From positions 923,350-944,705 of the forward strand of contig NW_003116447.1 of NCBI RefSeq assembly GCF_000003605.2: DNA of 21,356 nt, given 5' to 3'. This DNA is from Saccoglossus kowalevskii (lineage: Eukaryota; Hemichordata; Enteropneusta; Harrimaniidae). This document shows, piece after piece, positions 19,701 to 21,356 of the stretch (position 1 is its first letter; each line of letters starts with the position of its first letter). The translations under genes were made by a program, and so were the position numbers. The notes beneath the pieces are model-generated. The model did no database searches, was not told the DNA's origin, and was given only the letters and a program-made list of their open reading frames with translations.

Positions 19701-21000
19701 AAAATTCTGATAAACATTGAAGCATACATGAACACTAGAGGGCGGTCAACTACAGTGCCTAACAATGTACTCACAAACCAGCCATGAAAAGAGGAGAAAA
19801 ATGACTGTACATTAGTTGCGAGTGTTTCTGTGACATTCAAGGTTAAAAGAAAGGAGCTGATGATGCAAGGACACACTAACTACAAGTCATGAAAATATCA
19901 TACACAAAATGGCCATGACATGGATAAACTTGCAAAGCATTAATAAACTGACAAGTGATTTCGAAAAAACCTCAAAGTAAATGTAACCTTGGAATAAATC
20001 GTGTCATGATCATTGCAGTTTACCCAAGAGGAATAAATACTGGGGTGTGCAACATTCTGGATGATGTACGATGAAGATCACAGTAAAATGCCATATAGTG
20101 AAGGATTCATTTAGTTTGAATAATGAGATTTCGTCCACATCGTCAAATTATCATTTCACAGAGGTCTGTGGGACAGTGAGTCAGTGACGAATATAAAATG
20201 TCGTTCCCACCAATTCTGTCATGCCATGAAAATGGATAGGGGCAAAAATTAAATGATTTCAATAAATGAAATTTCCTAAAACCGGAAGTGCCAAGTTATT
20301 TTTGTCTTCTGTTTGTCTTCTGCAAGCTGTGATCCAGATTTAGACTGCAATTTCAACTGGCTAAGTTTTCCATTTCAAGTTTGCAGATTCCATTCCATTA
20401 AAGATAATTTTCATTTTCAACGCTTGAACAAATCTCTCTCATGACTTCTTGTCTGTCTTGTGATCTTATCGCATGTCTCCCTACTTGCTTGCCCCCATAT
20501 TATCCGCCCTTGCTAGTAGCAGCAAAGTGACCATCACATGAAATGAAATTGCATGAAATGAACATTCACTAATTTCATTATTTGATTGATGATGCATGGA
20601 GAGAAAACGGAAAATGATGAGTCAAGCTTATACATGTCATTTCAGAAGTCATCTAAGTGCAAACTACAACAACATAGCAGACAAAATATGTACACACAAA
20701 ATAACCATGAGCAAGCAAAGAAATCAACACTACTATGGTCACCATAATACTCACATTACCGTATTGCGTGTGTGGTCAGGAAAGAAAGACAACATCAGTA
20801 GAAATCATACAGACAAGACAAACAGGAAGGAAATTTATAACAATTATTTATTTACTTTTATTGTACACATTTCTTACCCCAATGGTGAAAATATGAATAC
20901 TACAGATACTTTTACTTTACTGAGATGATAGAAGCGACATACAGAGCAATAAACCCGTCACCAATCTTTGTGCATACTTCGTGGATTTCCTACAATGTGA
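19701..21000. other. Upstream intron or 5' flank of the repeat-protein gene
   Basis: No second coding exon is convincing. One weak option is a start at minus-strand ATG 19785-19783 giving MA, then G split across a 124-nt intron (19778-19655) into SANGEEEQ. The frame and phase fit, but its donor, CTG|GTTTGT, is poor. A donor-like GGG|GTAAGA occurs on the minus strand near 20878. The rest is AT-rich with no other feature. Confidence 0.45.
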
Positions 21001-21005
21001 GGTTG

Positions 21006-21356
21006 CTGTCACTGAAGAATTCATACAAATACAGTTGTCATGTGAAGTGAGGGCACTGTCTCTAATGAATCCACACAAAAACAGTAGTCGTGAGAAGTGA
21101 GGGCACGGTCACAGAAGAATCCATACAAATACAGTTGTCATGTGAAGTGAGGGCACTGTCTCTAATGAATCCACACAAAAACAGTAGTCGTGAGCAGTCA
21201 GGGCACGGTCACAGAAGAATCCATACAAATACAGTTGTCATGTGAAGTGAGGGCACTGTCTCTAATGAATCCACACAAAAACAGTAGTCGTGAGAAGTGA
21301 GGGCACGGTCACAGAAGAACCCATACAAATACAGTAGTCATGTGAAGTGAGGGCAC
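21006..21356. repeat. Tandem array: 50-bp monomers in a 100-bp dimer pattern
   Basis: Seven full 50-bp units start at 21006, 21056, 21106, 21156, 21206, 21256 and 21306, all ending in a form of AAGTGAGGGCA (one unit has AGTCAGGGCA). They alternate between type B (with CATACAAATACAG) and type A (with CTCTAATGAATCCACACAAA). Same-type copies are nearly identical and A-B copies differ more, so the amplified unit is the 100-bp dimer. The first B unit is the most diverged, as expected at an array edge. The array continues past the right end of the window. Confidence 0.95.

Noticed and set aside
17500..19710. Many plus-strand and other-frame ORFs opposite the large exon (up to about 200 codons)
   Set aside because: They are antisense or out-of-frame shadows of the repeat-rich coding exon. 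The Ser/Thr-rich text follows from the complement of Glu/Asp codons, and none has a splice context of its own.
21006..21356. CRISPR array
   Set aside because: The repeats are contiguous, with no unique spacers, and the genome is eukaryotic.

Overview
This looks like nuclear DNA of an animal, most likely a marine invertebrate; the phylum cannot be settled from sequence alone. The evidence is a spliced gene with consensus GT-AG sites, a decayed non-LTR retrotransposon, long AT-rich gene-free stretches, microsatellites and a tandem satellite array. No bacterial gene organisation, operon, rRNA, convincing tRNA or CRISPR array is visible.

Layout. (1) About 100-3282, minus strand: one degenerate LINE. 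It keeps recognisable endonuclease, reverse transcriptase and C-terminal pieces, but is broken by frameshifts, stop codons, an apparent deletion in the reverse transcriptase and an in-frame 57-bp triplication in the endonuclease. (2) About 3283-13960: mostly unannotatable AT-rich DNA with a few structured spots. These are a hairpin at 5576-5613, competing inverted repeats at 6103-6197, a CpG-containing segment with a 45-codon ORF and a splice donor at 7675-7856, and a 55-bp-arm foldback at 8603-8816. There are also microsatellites and two weak exon-like spots near 11724-11802 and 11942-12380. (3) About 13960-14720: a GC/CpG-rich segment with NRF1-, CRE-, E-box-, ETS- and GC-box-like sites, a good candidate for a TATA-less promoter of unknown direction. 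(4) 16600-19654, minus strand: the 3' part of the only convincing protein-coding gene. A 2276-nt exon encodes a very acidic repeat protein with nine copies of a [KRS]-x-[ILM]-[KR]-x-[KRM]-[FW]-E motif, usually followed by a G. The motif resembles the short actin-binding motifs of EPLIN (LIMA1) and caldesmon. The exon splices in phase 0 to a terminal exon that adds only Asp-Phe-stop and then a 3' UTR with a polyadenylation signal. (5) 19655-21356: an upstream intron of that gene or 5' flank, ending in a 50-bp/100-bp two-level tandem array that runs off the window.

The retrotransposon is dead and unrelated to the gene. Nothing shows the promoter-like segment serving the repeat-protein gene, whose own 5' end probably lies beyond the right edge. 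I found no convincing new multi-gene system. The most interesting objects are the repeat protein with its two interleaved motif families, the foldback at 8603-8816, the switch-like inverted repeats at 6103-6197 and the endonuclease triplication.
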